From: Neoceratodus forsteri
Taxonomy: Eukaryota > Chordata > Ceratodontiformes > Ceratodontidae
Length of the DNA: 64,000 nucleotides
NCBI GenBank assembly: GCA_016271365.2
Contig: CM028130.1
Span: forward strand, 474,085,501 to 474,149,500
Direction: 5' to 3'
Position 1 is the first letter of the stretch; the number at the start of each line of letters is the position of its first letter. The notes beneath the pieces are model-generated. The model saw only the letters and a program-made list of their open reading frames with translations, was not told where the DNA came from and searched no databases. This document shows, piece after piece, positions 12,430-22,650 of the stretch. A program made the position numbers and the translations under genes.

Positions 12430-13410
12430 GCATATTTCACACAGGTAAATTGAACATTACTATAATGAATCAGGTAAAAACTTCTAGTACCTTAAACAAT
12501 GCAAGAGGGGGCCCTTCCCTATCAGCTAACTTGGGGCTAGAGGGGGCAGGGGCACCATTGTGAGAGGGAAAGACAAGTAACCTGGAATTGGCTGTCAAGC
12601 TCAATTTGGGCAGTGAGCCTGGTGAGACATAAACACCTTTGTGCACCACATTGAGAGGCAAATCCACTGGGCTCCTGGGAGAATCATAACTGAGGCATAC
12701 TACTGGCATAACAGCTTGGCCAGTCTTTCTGAGGGGGACAACTACAGTCTCTACTCTCAGCACTGGTCTGGGGACTCTCATCACTTGTGAGGGATGCCTC
12801 TGCCTGGGTGGGAACATCCAAACTTGGGGCACTGTCAGTTCTTGCTCTACAGGCTCTGTTTCTACAACAAATAAAAATACAAAAGAGCAGTGCATGGCAA
12901 ACAATGGGTGCCAGCTCAAGAAATACAGGAGAAGACACAAAAACAAGTAACAAACCGGTGGCAGCAAAGAAAAAATTCCAAAATCAAATAAACTGCATAA
13001 ATGCAAAGGAGCCCATGACCACTTTCCCCGGTGCTTTTGGTCTGAATTGTGACCCTTTCTCCTTTGCATTTATGCAGTTGATTTGATTTTGGAATTTTTT
13101 CTTTGCTGCCACCAGTTTGCTGCTTGTTTTTGTGTCTTCTACTGTTTCTACAACATTTGACTCATTTTGCGAAGGCTCAGGCACAATCAAGCTTTGAGGC
13201 ACTGAAGGGGGTTGGTCAGCACTCTTATAGTGTTCTTCAAGTTCTGGTATGTCACCAGAAAGTCTCAAACTCTCAGCCTCTTCTTCAGGCAAATCATACA
13301 GTTCCACAATACACAGAGACTCAACACTTTCAGACGTGAGGATCCAAGGACGAAGCTAGGGGGTAAGGCAGTCCAGAAGGCCCAGCTTCATCCCCATAAT
13401 TTATCAGGGG
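12430..13410 (-). pseudogene. pol: G2 C-terminal tail of pol (3' part)
   Basis: The frame reads ELYDLPEEEAESLRL and, after the foldback insertion, continues as ETEPVEQELTVPQ to VDLPLNVVHKGVYVSPGSLP. The last block matches the end of G1 (TDLPLFVVHKGIYVNP, about 35400-35465), so a conserved module lies downstream of integrase in this family. I do not recognise it. Removing the foldback with one target copy gives an uninterrupted frame. The stretch 12317-12430 has nothing recognisable. Confidence 0.7.
12870..13142. mobile_element. Foldback element in the G2 tail
   Basis: A 273-bp insertion flanked by a perfect 13-bp direct repeat, TGTTTCTACAACA (12857-12869 and 13143-13155). Inside are two inverted arms of about 82 bp (12930-13011 and 13059-13140) around a 47-bp spacer. 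The right arm ends beside the duplication, while the left arm is about 60 bp in from it. The arms could form a long hairpin. No coding capacity. I cannot assign a superfamily; the long duplication suggests a retroposed copy of a hairpin rather than a typical cut-and-paste element. Confidence 0.8.
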
Positions 13411-13530
13411 ATTGCGATTTTTCCTATTCTGTGGCTCATTTCTTCTGACCCTTTTTCTGCATGACTGCTCGCAGGGTCCTCTGCGAGTATGCGAGCGTGC
13501 GATAGTGTGCACATTGCGCCGCCGCATCAC
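13411..13530. repeat. CpG-rich hairpin module, left copy
   Basis: About 115 bp similar to 19141-19247 in the same orientation (CTATTCTGTGGCTCATTT, then CTGCTCGCAGGGTCCTCT). It contains a hairpin, CTCGCAG/CTGCGAG. The two copies flank G3, so this may be a truncated remnant of the G3 3' LTR; similarity stops abruptly on the left side. Confidence 0.5.
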
Positions 13531-13639
13531 CTGCTTACTTACTCTCTCCAGAAGATCCCCCCAGGCACCCTTAAGATAAACAGTATACAAAACAGTCAAT
13601 TCCAAAACAGACAATACTGTTTATTAGCCAGACTATTTC

Positions 13640-15115
13640 CAAGGGGTTGTGCCATCTAGGCACCTTGTGATGCCCTCATCCATGTTTGGAGCAGAGTCAC
13701 TAGCTGGATCAGCACCAAAGTGTGATAAAAAATCTGCATTCTGATGCTGAGAACCAGCTCTATGTCATACAATAAATTTATATGGCTGTAAAGCTAGATA
13801 CCATCATAAAATGCAAACATTCTTATCCTTCATTAAATTTAGCCAGCATAAAGGGATATGATCTGTGACAACCATAAATTGGGTCCCCAAAAGATAATAT
13901 TTTAGGGCTTCCACTGCCCATTTGATGGCCAAACATTCCTTTTCCACCGTTGAATATAGTCTCTCTCTCTCATGCAATTTTCTGCTGAGATATAAAATGG
14001 GGTGTTCCTCTCCCTGACTATGTTGGGTCAATACTGCCCCAATGCCTGTGTCAGAGGCATCTGTCTGCCTTTCAAATGGTTTAGAGAAATCAGGGCTACT
14101 TAACACTGGGGCTGAACATAGGATAGCTTTGATTTTGTTAAATGCCTCATCACAGGCTGGAGTCCACTTCACTTTATTTGGAAACTGATTTTTTGTCAGA
14201 TCAGTAAGAGGGGTAGCAATGGTAGAAAACTCCGGGATAAAGCGTCTATAGTAGCTTGCCAGACCAAGGAAAGACCTGAAATAGCACTTCGTCGTTGGTA
14301 TTGGACTATTAAACACTGCTTCAATTTTATCTATCTCTGGCTTGATCCTCCCATGTCCAATAATAAAACCCAGATGGCGTGTTTCTGTTTTAGCTATAGC
14401 ACATTTTGAAGGGTTAATGGTCATTCCTGCATCATGGATACTTTGTATCACACCACTTAAATGTAATAAATGGGTCTCCCAATCAGTGCTATAGATGACA
14501 ACGTCATCTAAATAAGCAGCACTGTAACGTTTGTGAGGTCTCAACACAAAATCTATGTACCGTTGGAAAGTTGCCGGCATCGTGGTGAATTGATATAGAT
14601 CAAGAGGGGTACAGAAAGCAGTGAATTCTTGGGTTTTGGGGGCTAATGGAATCTTCCAATAACCTTTGGTTAAATCTAATGTGCTTATGTACCTTGCAGA
14701 CCCAATCTGATCTAGAAGATCTTCGATGCGTGGCATCGGATACCCATCATTTTCCTAAAATCTAAGCATAACCTGATACCTCCTTCCTTTTTGTGTATGA
14801 CTACCAAGGGAAAGGACCACGGACTGCATGAAGGGACGATCACTCCGGCCTGTTCCATGCATTTTATCTCAGCCACTACTTCTGGCCTGATCTTTTCGGG
14901 TAGTCTATATGGTTTCTGATGAATGGGTTTGTTTTGGGTAACCCTGATTTCATGGACTACACCCTTGGCTCTCCCTGGATTCTTTGTGAACGTACTTGAG
15001 AAATACTCCAGGAGATGATCAATTTCTAGTCTCTGTGTAGTGGTCAGCTTAGGATTAATATGTACCTCTACTTCATTAATAGATTTATCAATCCTGTCAT
15101 AGGCTATGTCTCACT
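13640..15115 (-). pseudogene. pol: G3 RT and RNase H
   Basis: The frame starts near 15110 (INPKLTTTQRLEIDHLLEYF). RT motifs follow: SCSPWSFPLVVIHKKEGGIR; a break at 14740-14760; PMPRIEDLLDQIGSARYIS; AAYLDDVVIYS with an intact YLDD box (near 14505); and FLGLASYYRRFIPEF. RNase H includes RQTDASDTGIGAVLTQ and later HRAGSQHQNADFLSHFG (about 13690). A short deletion appears just after FTTMP, where related RTs have a few more residues before ATFQR. From 14736 to 13804 the frame is open for 310 codons. Confidence 0.85.
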
Positions 15116-15178
15116 CTGCTGTATCATGATCTGTCTGGACAAACAATATCGGCGTCTCTGGTTTTTCTACCCATTTGC

Positions 15179-16285
15179 TCAGCAGGTTGGCATGATAGAT
15201 TTTTTCACCGGTCTATGCCCTGGCATCTCAATGACATAGTTTACTGTGCCCACCTGGTGTAAGACCACATATGGTCCTTGCCAACACATGAGTAATTTAT
15301 TTTCAGTGGAGGGTAACAATAATAACACTTTTTCTCCTGGATCAAATGATTTATGTTTCAGACCCATGTCATAGTGTTCTTTTTGTTTAAGTTGTTTCTG
15401 ATCAACATTTTGATGGGCTATTATCACATACTTTACTAACCTTTTCCTCAGAGCAGTCATATATTCCAGTAAAGTCTTACATGCTACATTAGACCCCTGT
15501 TTCCAATGCTCCTTCGCCACATCTAAGGGAACCCTAGGGTCATGCCCATACAACATGGTAAAGGGGGACAGCCCTGTAGTAGCCTGAGGTACCTCTCTGT
15601 AGGCGAACAACAAGTAGGGCAAGTATTTGTCCAAATCCTGACCTTCCTCCTGCACATACTTCTGTAACATACATTTCATGGTCTTGTTAAAGCATTCTAC
15701 TAACCCGTCAGTTTGGGGATGGTACGGGGATGTTTGAACTGCAGATACCCCTCGCAATTTGTAAAGCTCTTGCAACATGATGGATGTAAAATTACTCCCA
15801 CGGTCTGTCAGGATAACCTTAGGTATTCCTATTCTGCTGAAGACTTTTGCCAGTTCCTCTGCAATATGAGAGGCAGTAAACGACCTCATTGGTATTGCTT
15901 CTGGGTACCTGGTTGTATAATCACAAATGACTAGGATATACTGATTTCCATTAGAACTCTTTAACAGGGGTCCCACCACATCCATTGCCACCCTGTCGAA
16001 TGGGGTAGTCACATATGGTATAGGTTGTAGGGGTACTATATCTTTTTTCCCTCCCTTAGCAACCAATTGGCATTGTGGACAGGACCTACAATAGGCCGCC
16101 ACATCCTGATGGACCCCTGGCCAACTGAAGCGAGATAAAATGTGTTGGACTGTCCGGTCTCTCCCTTTATGACCAGCCATGGGGACATCATGTGCCAAAT
16201 GCATAATCTGTTCTCTATACTTACTGGGCACAACTAACTGTTCAAGCTCTTCATTAGTACCTGGTTCAACAGCAGCTCTATACAA
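15179..16285 (-). CDS. pol: G3 integrase (open frame, 368 codons)
   Basis: Integrase joins element cDNA to host DNA. This frame has no internal stop and all key residues. The zinc-binding HHCC is present as HLAHDVPMAGHKG then CRSCPQC (residues about 30-80). The DDE triad is AMDVVGPL, LTDRGSNF and DGLVECFNK. Near the C terminus is WQGPYVVLHQVGTVNYVIE, like the GPY/F module of gypsy integrases. It lies upstream of RT, separated by about 70 bp and a broken frame. The start codon is uncertain, since in the element this would be a segment of a polyprotein. Best-preserved coding region in the window. Confidence 0.85.
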   Translation of the reverse strand: MYRAAVEPGTNEELEQLVVPSKYREQIMHLAHDVPMAGHKGRDRTVQHILSRFSWPGVHQDVAAYCRSCPQCQLVAKGGKKDIVPLQPIPYVTTPFDRVAMDVVGPLLKSSNGNQYILVICDYTTRYPEAIPMRSFTASHIAEELAKVFSRIGIPKVILTDRGSNFTSIMLQELYKLRGVSAVQTSPYHPQTDGLVECFNKTMKCMLQKYVQEEGQDLDKYLPYLLFAYREVPQATTGLSPFTMLYGHDPRVPLDVAKEHWKQGSNVACKTLLEYMTALRKRLVKYVIIAHQNVDQKQLKQKEHYDMGLKHKSFDPGEKVLLLLPSTENKLLMCWQGPYVVLHQVGTVNYVIEMPGHRPVKKSIMPTC

Positions 16286-16715
16286 GATATTATTTTTTTC
16301 AATGAATCATGATTGACCCAGAGGTCCAACCTTGTTGACCTGTAAAAATAAAGGGGTTAGTGATTCATCACATTTTTGCTCCTGTCCAATATCTTTTATT
16401 AAAGTCTCTGGAATATGAAGTTGGCCCATAGCCTGATGGCTATTATTCCAGGTCTTCTTTTCTTTTCATTTAGTCCTCTTGGACTTTTTGATCCTGCTGA
16501 CAGTCTAGAAATAACCATTCTCAAAAGGGAAAATGTCTTGTAACTCCTGGATTTTTACCTGAGACCTAGTCACCACATTAACAGTTCCTGAAGTGGTTTT
16601 CTGCTGTTGCAGTAAAAGATCAAAATGAGGAAAGTCTTGCCTAACAATGACAGGTACACGGAGTCATGGAACAAGGCCTACCAACATGTCATGGCATTCA
16701 TTATTCACAGTTATA

Positions 16716-17070
16716 TTAAGACATGCTGTAGGTATCGGTGTATGTCCCCATGCAGACACCGAACAGTAGTACTGTATCTGAGTCACTGTGTGGCAGATTC
16801 AGTGCTAGATCAGCTCTGATCAAAGTTTGTATACTGCCAGAGTCCAGTAAGCCCAAAGTTTGTTGTTCTCCAATACCCACAGAGGTCACATACCCAAAAT
16901 TTGTTAGGGCACGATGTGCTAAGTCAGGCCATTTATTGGGGCAGTTTCTGACAATATGCCTTTTTTCAAGACAACCATGGCATATTATGTCTATATGGAG
17001 CTCTCCCACCTCTCTCCCTACGATAGAACTGTCTCTGATTAGTGGAAGTATGAAAAGGTGGTCTTACTAG
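16716..17070 (-). pseudogene. pol: G3 zinc knuckle and protease
   Basis: The minus-strand frame at 17009-16716 has a complete CCHC knuckle, CHGCLEKRHIVRNC, and then LGLLDSGSIQTLIRADLAL, an aspartic protease site of DSG type. It is linked to gag upstream by a short stretch with a stop after LAAWST. The region 16286-16715, between protease and integrase, has only broken frames. Confidence 0.75.
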
Positions 17071-17109
17071 TGTGTTAGATGGTTCTGGATTGCCCTGGTT
17101 ACCTCTGGC

Positions 17110-17820
17110 TCAAGTGCTCCATGCAGCCAGATAATCTTTGGCCAGCTTAATAGTATCTTCAGCTGATTTGGGTTTATGTTCTTTCACCCACAACTGCACA
17201 TCCATTGGTAATATCTGTATGAATTGTTCAATTATTATTCGTTCCATAATTTGGTCTACAGTTTTGGTGGTGGGCTGTAACCATTTTCCACAGTAGTCCT
17301 TTAGACAGGCATAGGTTCCCCTTGGTATATCTAAACTGGACATCTTCTGGGAACAGAATCGTTGCCTGTAGGTTTCTGTGTTGATATTATACCTACGTAG
17401 AATTTCTACTTTCACTCTGTCATAATTGAAACCATCAGCCCCACTTAGTTGGCTGTAGACTAGTTGGGCCCAGCCAGAGAGGTGTGGGACCAAACGAATC
17501 ACCCATTGATCCCTGGGCCAGTTACAGTTTTGGGCCACCATCTCGAAAGTTGTCAAATAGGCCTCAACATCATCCACCTCTGTCAATTTAGTTAACTTGA
17601 TGTCTCTGGGAACAGATCTCTCCATCTGTCCCTGGGTCATGTCCTGGATAGCTTTCAACGTTGCTGTCCATTTCACATCCTGTCTTCTTCTTTCTTCCAC
17701 CTGTATCCTCTGGTCTTCATCCCTCTGTCTCTGGTCCTCTTCTCTCTGGCGCTCCATCTCCAGTTGACGTAAACAGAGCCATTTCAGTAATTCACTTGGA
17801 TCTTCAGGTGCTGGGGTCAT
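17110..17820 (-). CDS. gag: G3 gag with SCAN-like region
   Basis: An open frame of 236 codons. Residues about 15-55 are rich in Glu, Arg and Gln (REEDQRQRDEDQ) and may form a helix or coiled coil. A middle capsid-like part (VDDVEAYLTTFEMVAQNC) is followed by residues 150-230 (YRQRFCSQK, then IIIEQFIQILPMDVQLWVKE), a pattern close to the SCAN domain. It is established that the vertebrate SCAN domain derives from Gmr1-like gag. A likely upstream start near 17960 (MQQPEQE) is separated by a stop and a frameshift. Confidence 0.8.
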   Translation of the reverse strand: MTPAPEDPSELLKWLCLRQLEMERQREEDQRQRDEDQRIQVEERRRQDVKWTATLKAIQDMTQGQMERSVPRDIKLTKLTEVDDVEAYLTTFEMVAQNCNWPRDQWVIRLVPHLSGWAQLVYSQLSGADGFNYDRVKVEILRRYNINTETYRQRFCSQKMSSLDIPRGTYACLKDYCGKWLQPTTKTVDQIMERIIIEQFIQILPMDVQLWVKEHKPKSAEDTIKLAKDYLAAWST

Positions 17821-18050
17821 CTGGTCTTCCTCTTTCTTGGATCACTAGCTGCAGCTGTGGCTCCTCCTTCCATCATTCTTTGTCTGGCTGCGGGTTCAAT
17901 CCCTTGCAACAACTGAACACCAGTCTTCAATCGTACAGACCTGGTCAGATGTAATGCATCCAATTACTCTTGTTCTGGTTGTTGCATCTGTCAGGGTATT
18001 TTCAGCGCAACACCCCCGCTAGAGTACCTTCTGACACACCAGAGGTAGAA

Positions 18051-18068
18051 ATCCCACTTCTGACACCA
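18051..18068 (-). other. G3 primer-binding site
   Basis: On the minus strand TGGTGTCAGAAGTGGGAT begins two bases after the CCACA end of the 5' LTR. The tRNA was not identified. Confidence 0.65.
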
Positions 18069-18070
18069 GT

Positions 18071-19250
18071 TGTGGACATGTGGGTTCCAATAAACAGATC
18101 ATACAACCAGATAGGATGCATAAAAAATGCATACATCTGCGTTTATCATTTTATTTAGAAAAAAAAAGAAATAAAAATTTAAAAAATTCCAATATTTACA
18201 GAAATGAAAATATATGATGTTATTTCTTCACATCTTTCAAACGTCAGGATATAATTCTTGCTTCAAATACTATAAAGAAACTCCTGAGTTCTCTCCTTTC
18301 TCAAGTAATGTGAAAGTCTGCACATTTACTTCTCGCTGAGATCCTTCTCTCACCTTGGTCAGAACCCTACTGACCAACTATCTAACTAAGCCTCCTAGTG
18401 GAGGGTTTATATAGTAAATAAAAGGGGCGTGGTTTTAACTGAGCCCCTCCTCCTTTGTGACATCACATTTACCTAGTTCCTATAAAGGCAGCCATTTCAT
18501 GGGCTGCCAGCCCTATAGTAGGAACCTCCCAAGTTAACCTTCAGAATACAGGTAAACAGCCATTTTAATCTATAAAGAATATATTTTGTACATGAAAGAA
18601 AACAACATGGATAGTTCATTAGAAATAAAAGAATCTGGAATCCCAACAGAGAAAACTGGATGAGGGGTGCGCTGTTTGTCGGGGTTTAGATTCTTCTATC
18701 CTTTTATTCTTATATTTTTCAACAACAGAAGAAAAATTATTTATTTAAATCAGCACAGTAACCTTCTGTACTTTTATGTCAGACTGCACAAGCCTCGTCT
18801 ACGATTTTAGAAGGTTTACATTTTTACCTTTTGTGTACCCGATGGATGAAATTTCAATTTGACATGGTGCTAGCCTTCTAACCTGACTGAGGACTTATTT
18901 CAAGGATTACAGCTCTCTTTTTGCAGTCTTCTAAGACACAGGGCTTTATATATTCTACTCTTAGTGTCCTATATTTTCATTCAGCCCTTAGAATTGTATC
19001 TGTGGAGCAGATACCGAAACAGCACTTCAGGACTCCGAACAGAGTGTACAGCAGTGCTCCTAAGCAACTGAAAACAGCTGTGAGTCTTCGGCTTCTCTTT
19101 CTAGCCACACAGCTGCTTCTCTTCTTAAACGCAACAAGCGGTTGCAATTTTTCCTATTCTGCGGCTCATTTTTCTGATCCTTATTCTGCCACGACTGCTC
19201 TAGGGTCCTCTGTGAGTGTGCGAAACATGCAATAGTGCGCATCACACGCT
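18071..19250 (-). repeat. G3 5' LTR
   Basis: Starts (plus strand) at TGTGGACATG beside the primer site. On the minus strand a TATATAAACC box lies near 18408 and an AATAAA near 18153, as expected for U3 and R. A second TATA-like ATATATAAAG lies near 18950. The far end is placed at TGTGATGCGC (about 19250) because the module at 19141-19247 is repeated near the other side of G3; this end is tentative. Confidence 0.55.
19141..19247. repeat. CpG-rich hairpin module, right copy
   Basis: Partner of 13411-13530, same orientation (CTATTCTGCGGCTCATTT). Similarity is high for about 110 bp and then fades. From 19251 to 19660 I see AT-rich sequence with no recognisable feature; it is either G2 sequence or the rest of an unknown insertion. 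Confidence 0.5.
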
Positions 19251-19660
19251 GCAACACCCACATTTAATTTTAAAAGCGCATAGCGCTATCTCACTCTTTC
19301 CTAAACTGGGGCTTTTTTAAAAAACCCTAAAACAAGACAAAACCCCACAGTTAACCGAGACAAGAGACAGAAATGCCTTTCTTACTAAGGGATCATGAGA
19401 TAAGTGTAAAAGGGGTTTTTATTTCGCTGCAACACTTTTTAACATGGTGTTTGTTTATTAATTCAGGAACCAAATTAACCATAAGGATGGTATGAAAAGG
19501 GACAGTAAAGATAAGATTTTAGATTGCCAGGTTGGCCACCCTGACAAGAAAACTAAAAGGATAGAAATGAAAATAGACAAGTAGATAGAATAGTGTGAAC
19601 GTTGAAAAAGGGGGGAGGGACTTAATAGGACCCCTTATTACAGGGGATTACCTCAAAACA

Positions 19661-20960
19661 GCTGACTCAGTTCATAAGAGGGATAATAGGCATGGTCGTA
19701 TTTACTTTCATCAGAAGAGGACTGATAGTCACTATCATTCTGGGCCACTGCGCAGGAAACCTTAAATCTGTGACCACTGGGATAGGTTGACTCTGTCTCT
19801 TTCTTGCAGCAGCACGAGTCACCGGCCCAGGGGGCTCAATTTCTGGGGGTTCAGCCTCAATCATGACTTGGCTGATAGGTAGCAAGTGGTTATGGTGCAT
19901 GGTCTTGACAGCTTTGGAGTTGTTCTCTGGGTGCACCTTGTACACAGGTAAATCATCCAACTTTCCAACTACTACATGGGGAAGATGGTGCCACCGATCA
20001 GCAATTTTGTGTTTACCATGCAGTCCCAAATTGTGTAGCAACACATGATCTCCTGGCCAAAACTCTTGAGCCTTTAAATTTTTATCATGCCTCTCTTTGT
20101 TGGCTAGATTTCTCTTGGCGGCCGTTGTCTGGGCCAGTTGATAGGCATGGTTCAATTGAGCTTTCAGTTTTTGTACATATTGCAAGTAGTTTTTGGCTCA
20201 GACATGATCTGGAGAGACTACAAAACAGACATCAACTGGCAGCTGGGCCTCTCTCCCGAACATGAGGCAGTAGGGGGAGAACCCAGTAGCATCATTTTTC
20301 GAGCAATTGTATGTGTGTACCAAGGTGCTAATCTGCTGGCTCCATTTATGCTTGTCTTTTGGGTGGAGGGTGCCCAGCATGTCTAGAAGGGTGCGGTTAA
20401 AACATTCTAGTTGAGGGTTTCCCTGCGGGTGATAGGGGGTGGCTCTTGACTTTCGAACCCTCCATAGAGAGAGCATTTCTTTGATTAGCCGACTCTCAAA
20501 GTCTCTGCCTTGATCAGAATGAATCCGCTGGGGGGCACCATAGTGGATGAAGAAAATTTCCACTAGCACCTTGTCCACGGTAGATGCCTTTTGATCTTTG
20601 GTGGGAAAAGCTTGTGCATACCATGTGAAATGATCCGTAACCACTAACACATTGCCAATGTTCCGCTGATCAGGTTCTAAACACAAGAAGTCTATGCAGA
20701 CTAGTTCCATTTGGGCGCTGGTAGTAATATTAACAAGGGGGGGCAGCTCTCTGAGGCAGGGCTTTTCTTTGCAGGCAGTGACTACTAGTCTTTACATGGT
20801 GCTCAACATTGGCCCCCATTTTGGGCCAGTAAAAGTGAGATCATACCAGGTCAAGGTTCTGTCAATACCGAGGTGCCCCATGTGATTGTGGATGGACCTC
20901 AGTACCAAATCTTTAAAGGCCGTGGGCAGGACCAATTGTTGCTTGTCTACTTTGCCACTA
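19661..20960 (-). pseudogene. pol: G2 integrase and start of tail
   Basis: The frame at 20710-20198 has the catalytic core with all three acidic residues: VCIDFLCL, IHSDQGRDF and NPQLECFNRT. Its zinc-binding region (20960-20720) is only partly readable through frameshifts. The C-terminal part at 20185-19667 (MQYVQKLKAQLNHAYQ to WPGDHVLL and VVGKLDDLPVYKVHPE) is the usual DNA-binding end of gypsy integrases. It runs on into a tail (ARKRQSQPIPVV) that is cut by the G3 insertion and resumes near 13400. One stop separates core and C-terminal part near 20195. Confidence 0.8.
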
Positions 20961-22650
20961 TGATCTACTGTCTCTCTATACAACAACTGATTGAGCAACT
21001 TCAATCTGGGGCCTTCTTTAAACAATAAATCAGTTCGCAAGTCAGTGAAACATAACTTAGACACATCTTTCCCTGCACTCAGGTTATCAAGTGCTGGCTG
21101 AATCATAAGATCTTGGGATTGAGCCCACTGAATGCTGTCATTGTCAAATTGAGGTAGTGCACTAATATCTAGAGCAGAGAAGTGGCAACAAGCAGCTGGT
21201 ATGCAGGTGTCAGAAAGGCCCAAGCAATCTACTAAACAGTCTACTGTTTCCGCAGACATCTGTTCATCTCTATCAAACTTTTGGCACAATGCTCGAATGT
21301 CAGGTTCAGACAGCCTGACCCAATCACTCTTGGAAGTGGGCCTTCGTGATAGGTCATCAGCATCAATATGGTTCAGGCCTGGTCTGTATTCAACAGCATA
21401 ATCATAGGTTGATAATGCAGAAAGCCACCGGTGCCCAGTGGCATCTAACTTAGATGAAGTCTGTACATAGGACAACGGGTTATTGTCAGTCTTCACCAAT
21501 ATCTTTGCCCCATAGAGGTATTCATGAAACTGGTCAACGATGGCCCATTTTAGTGCAAGGAACTCCAACTTATGCACAGGGTAGTTTCATTTGGATGGGG
21601 TTAGGCTTCTACTGGTGAAAGCTACTGGTCTCAGGCCATCCTAATTGCCTTGATACAGCACCACTCCTAGACCCTGCAGACTAGCGTCCGTATGCAGCAC
21701 ACAGGGTTTGGTGGGGTCAGCATAGGTGAGGATGGGGGCATGGGTGAGCTGGAATATGATCTCATGGAAGGCTGCTTCAGAGTTAGGCGTCCAGTGGGGT
21801 CTGAAGAGTTCACCTGGGCGGAAGTATACTTTTTCTGGTTCTTTAACGACCCCTTTTTTGTATTTACGATTGGAAGGAGGGTAACCCTGGGTAAGGTTCA
21901 AGAGTGGGTGAATCACCTTGGAATAGTCTTTTATGAACCTGCAGTAGTAGCCGCAGAACCCCAGGAAATGTTGTAGTTCTTTCAGATTATGGGGCTGGGG
22001 CCACGTAGTCAGTGCTTCAACTTTACTGGGATCAGTCTCTATCCCTTTTGTAGATACTATGTGCCCCACATACTTCACGGAGGTTTGGAAAAACTGGCAC
22101 TTGTCAATGGATAGCTTGAGGCCGAAGTCCTCCAGTCGGTCTAGTACTTTCAGTTCTCATGCTCTTCTAAGGTGATCCCAAACACAATGAAATCGTCCAA
22201 ATACAGCAGGCATTCCAGCAAATTCATATCTCCCACCACACGTTCCATCAGTCACTGAAAGGTGGCCGGGGTGCCCGATATCTCCTGTGACATCCTCAGA
22301 ATCTCATAGAACCCCAATGGACAGATGAAGGCTGTTTTCTCACATTCTTCCGGGGCCATTGGGATCTGGTAGTATCCGCTGCAAAGATCCAACACCGACA
22401 ACCATTTGCTCCCATTCAAGCAGGCCAGAGCATCTTGTATACGAGGCATAGTGTATTGGTCTGGGATGGTCCGCCGGTTCAGGGTTTGATAATCAACACA
22501 CATCCCCACAGACCCATTCTTATGCACAACCACAATGGGAGAGGCGTATGAGCTCCTGGATTCTTGTATCACGCCAGCAGCGAGCATTTTCTGCAGGCGT
22601 CTTCTCACATTATATATATTTGCTGGGGCTAGGCGTCAGGACCTCTCTTG
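20961..22650 (-). pseudogene. pol: G2 RT and RNase H
   Basis: RT runs from ESRSSYASPIVVV (22570) through WLSVLDLCSGYYQIPMAP to an intact LLYLDDFIVFG (near 22205). Then come YVGHIVSTKG, FLGFCGYYCRFIKDY and RNase H with VLHTDASLQGLGVVLYQ (near 21690), HKLEFLALKWAIVDQFH, VKTDNNPLSY and LNHIDADDLSR (21380). After RNase H a zinc-finger-type linker leads to integrase (LRSIHNHMGHLG, 20890). Stops occur at 22255 and 21640 with small frameshifts. The order is standard gypsy and matches G1. Confidence 0.85.

Larger units (their letters stand above)
13411..19250 (-). mobile_element. G3: Gmr1-like gypsy element inserted in G2
   Basis: On the minus strand the order is 5' LTR (about 19250-18071), primer site, gag with a SCAN-like region, CCHC knuckle plus protease, integrase, then RT and RNase H. 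Integrase before RT is the order known for Gmr1-like Ty3/gypsy elements, opposite to G1 and G2. The left boundary is uncertain: after RNase H (about 13650) only a short possible LTR remnant (13411-13530) is seen. Long open frames in gag and integrase mark it as one of the least decayed elements here. Confidence 0.8.
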
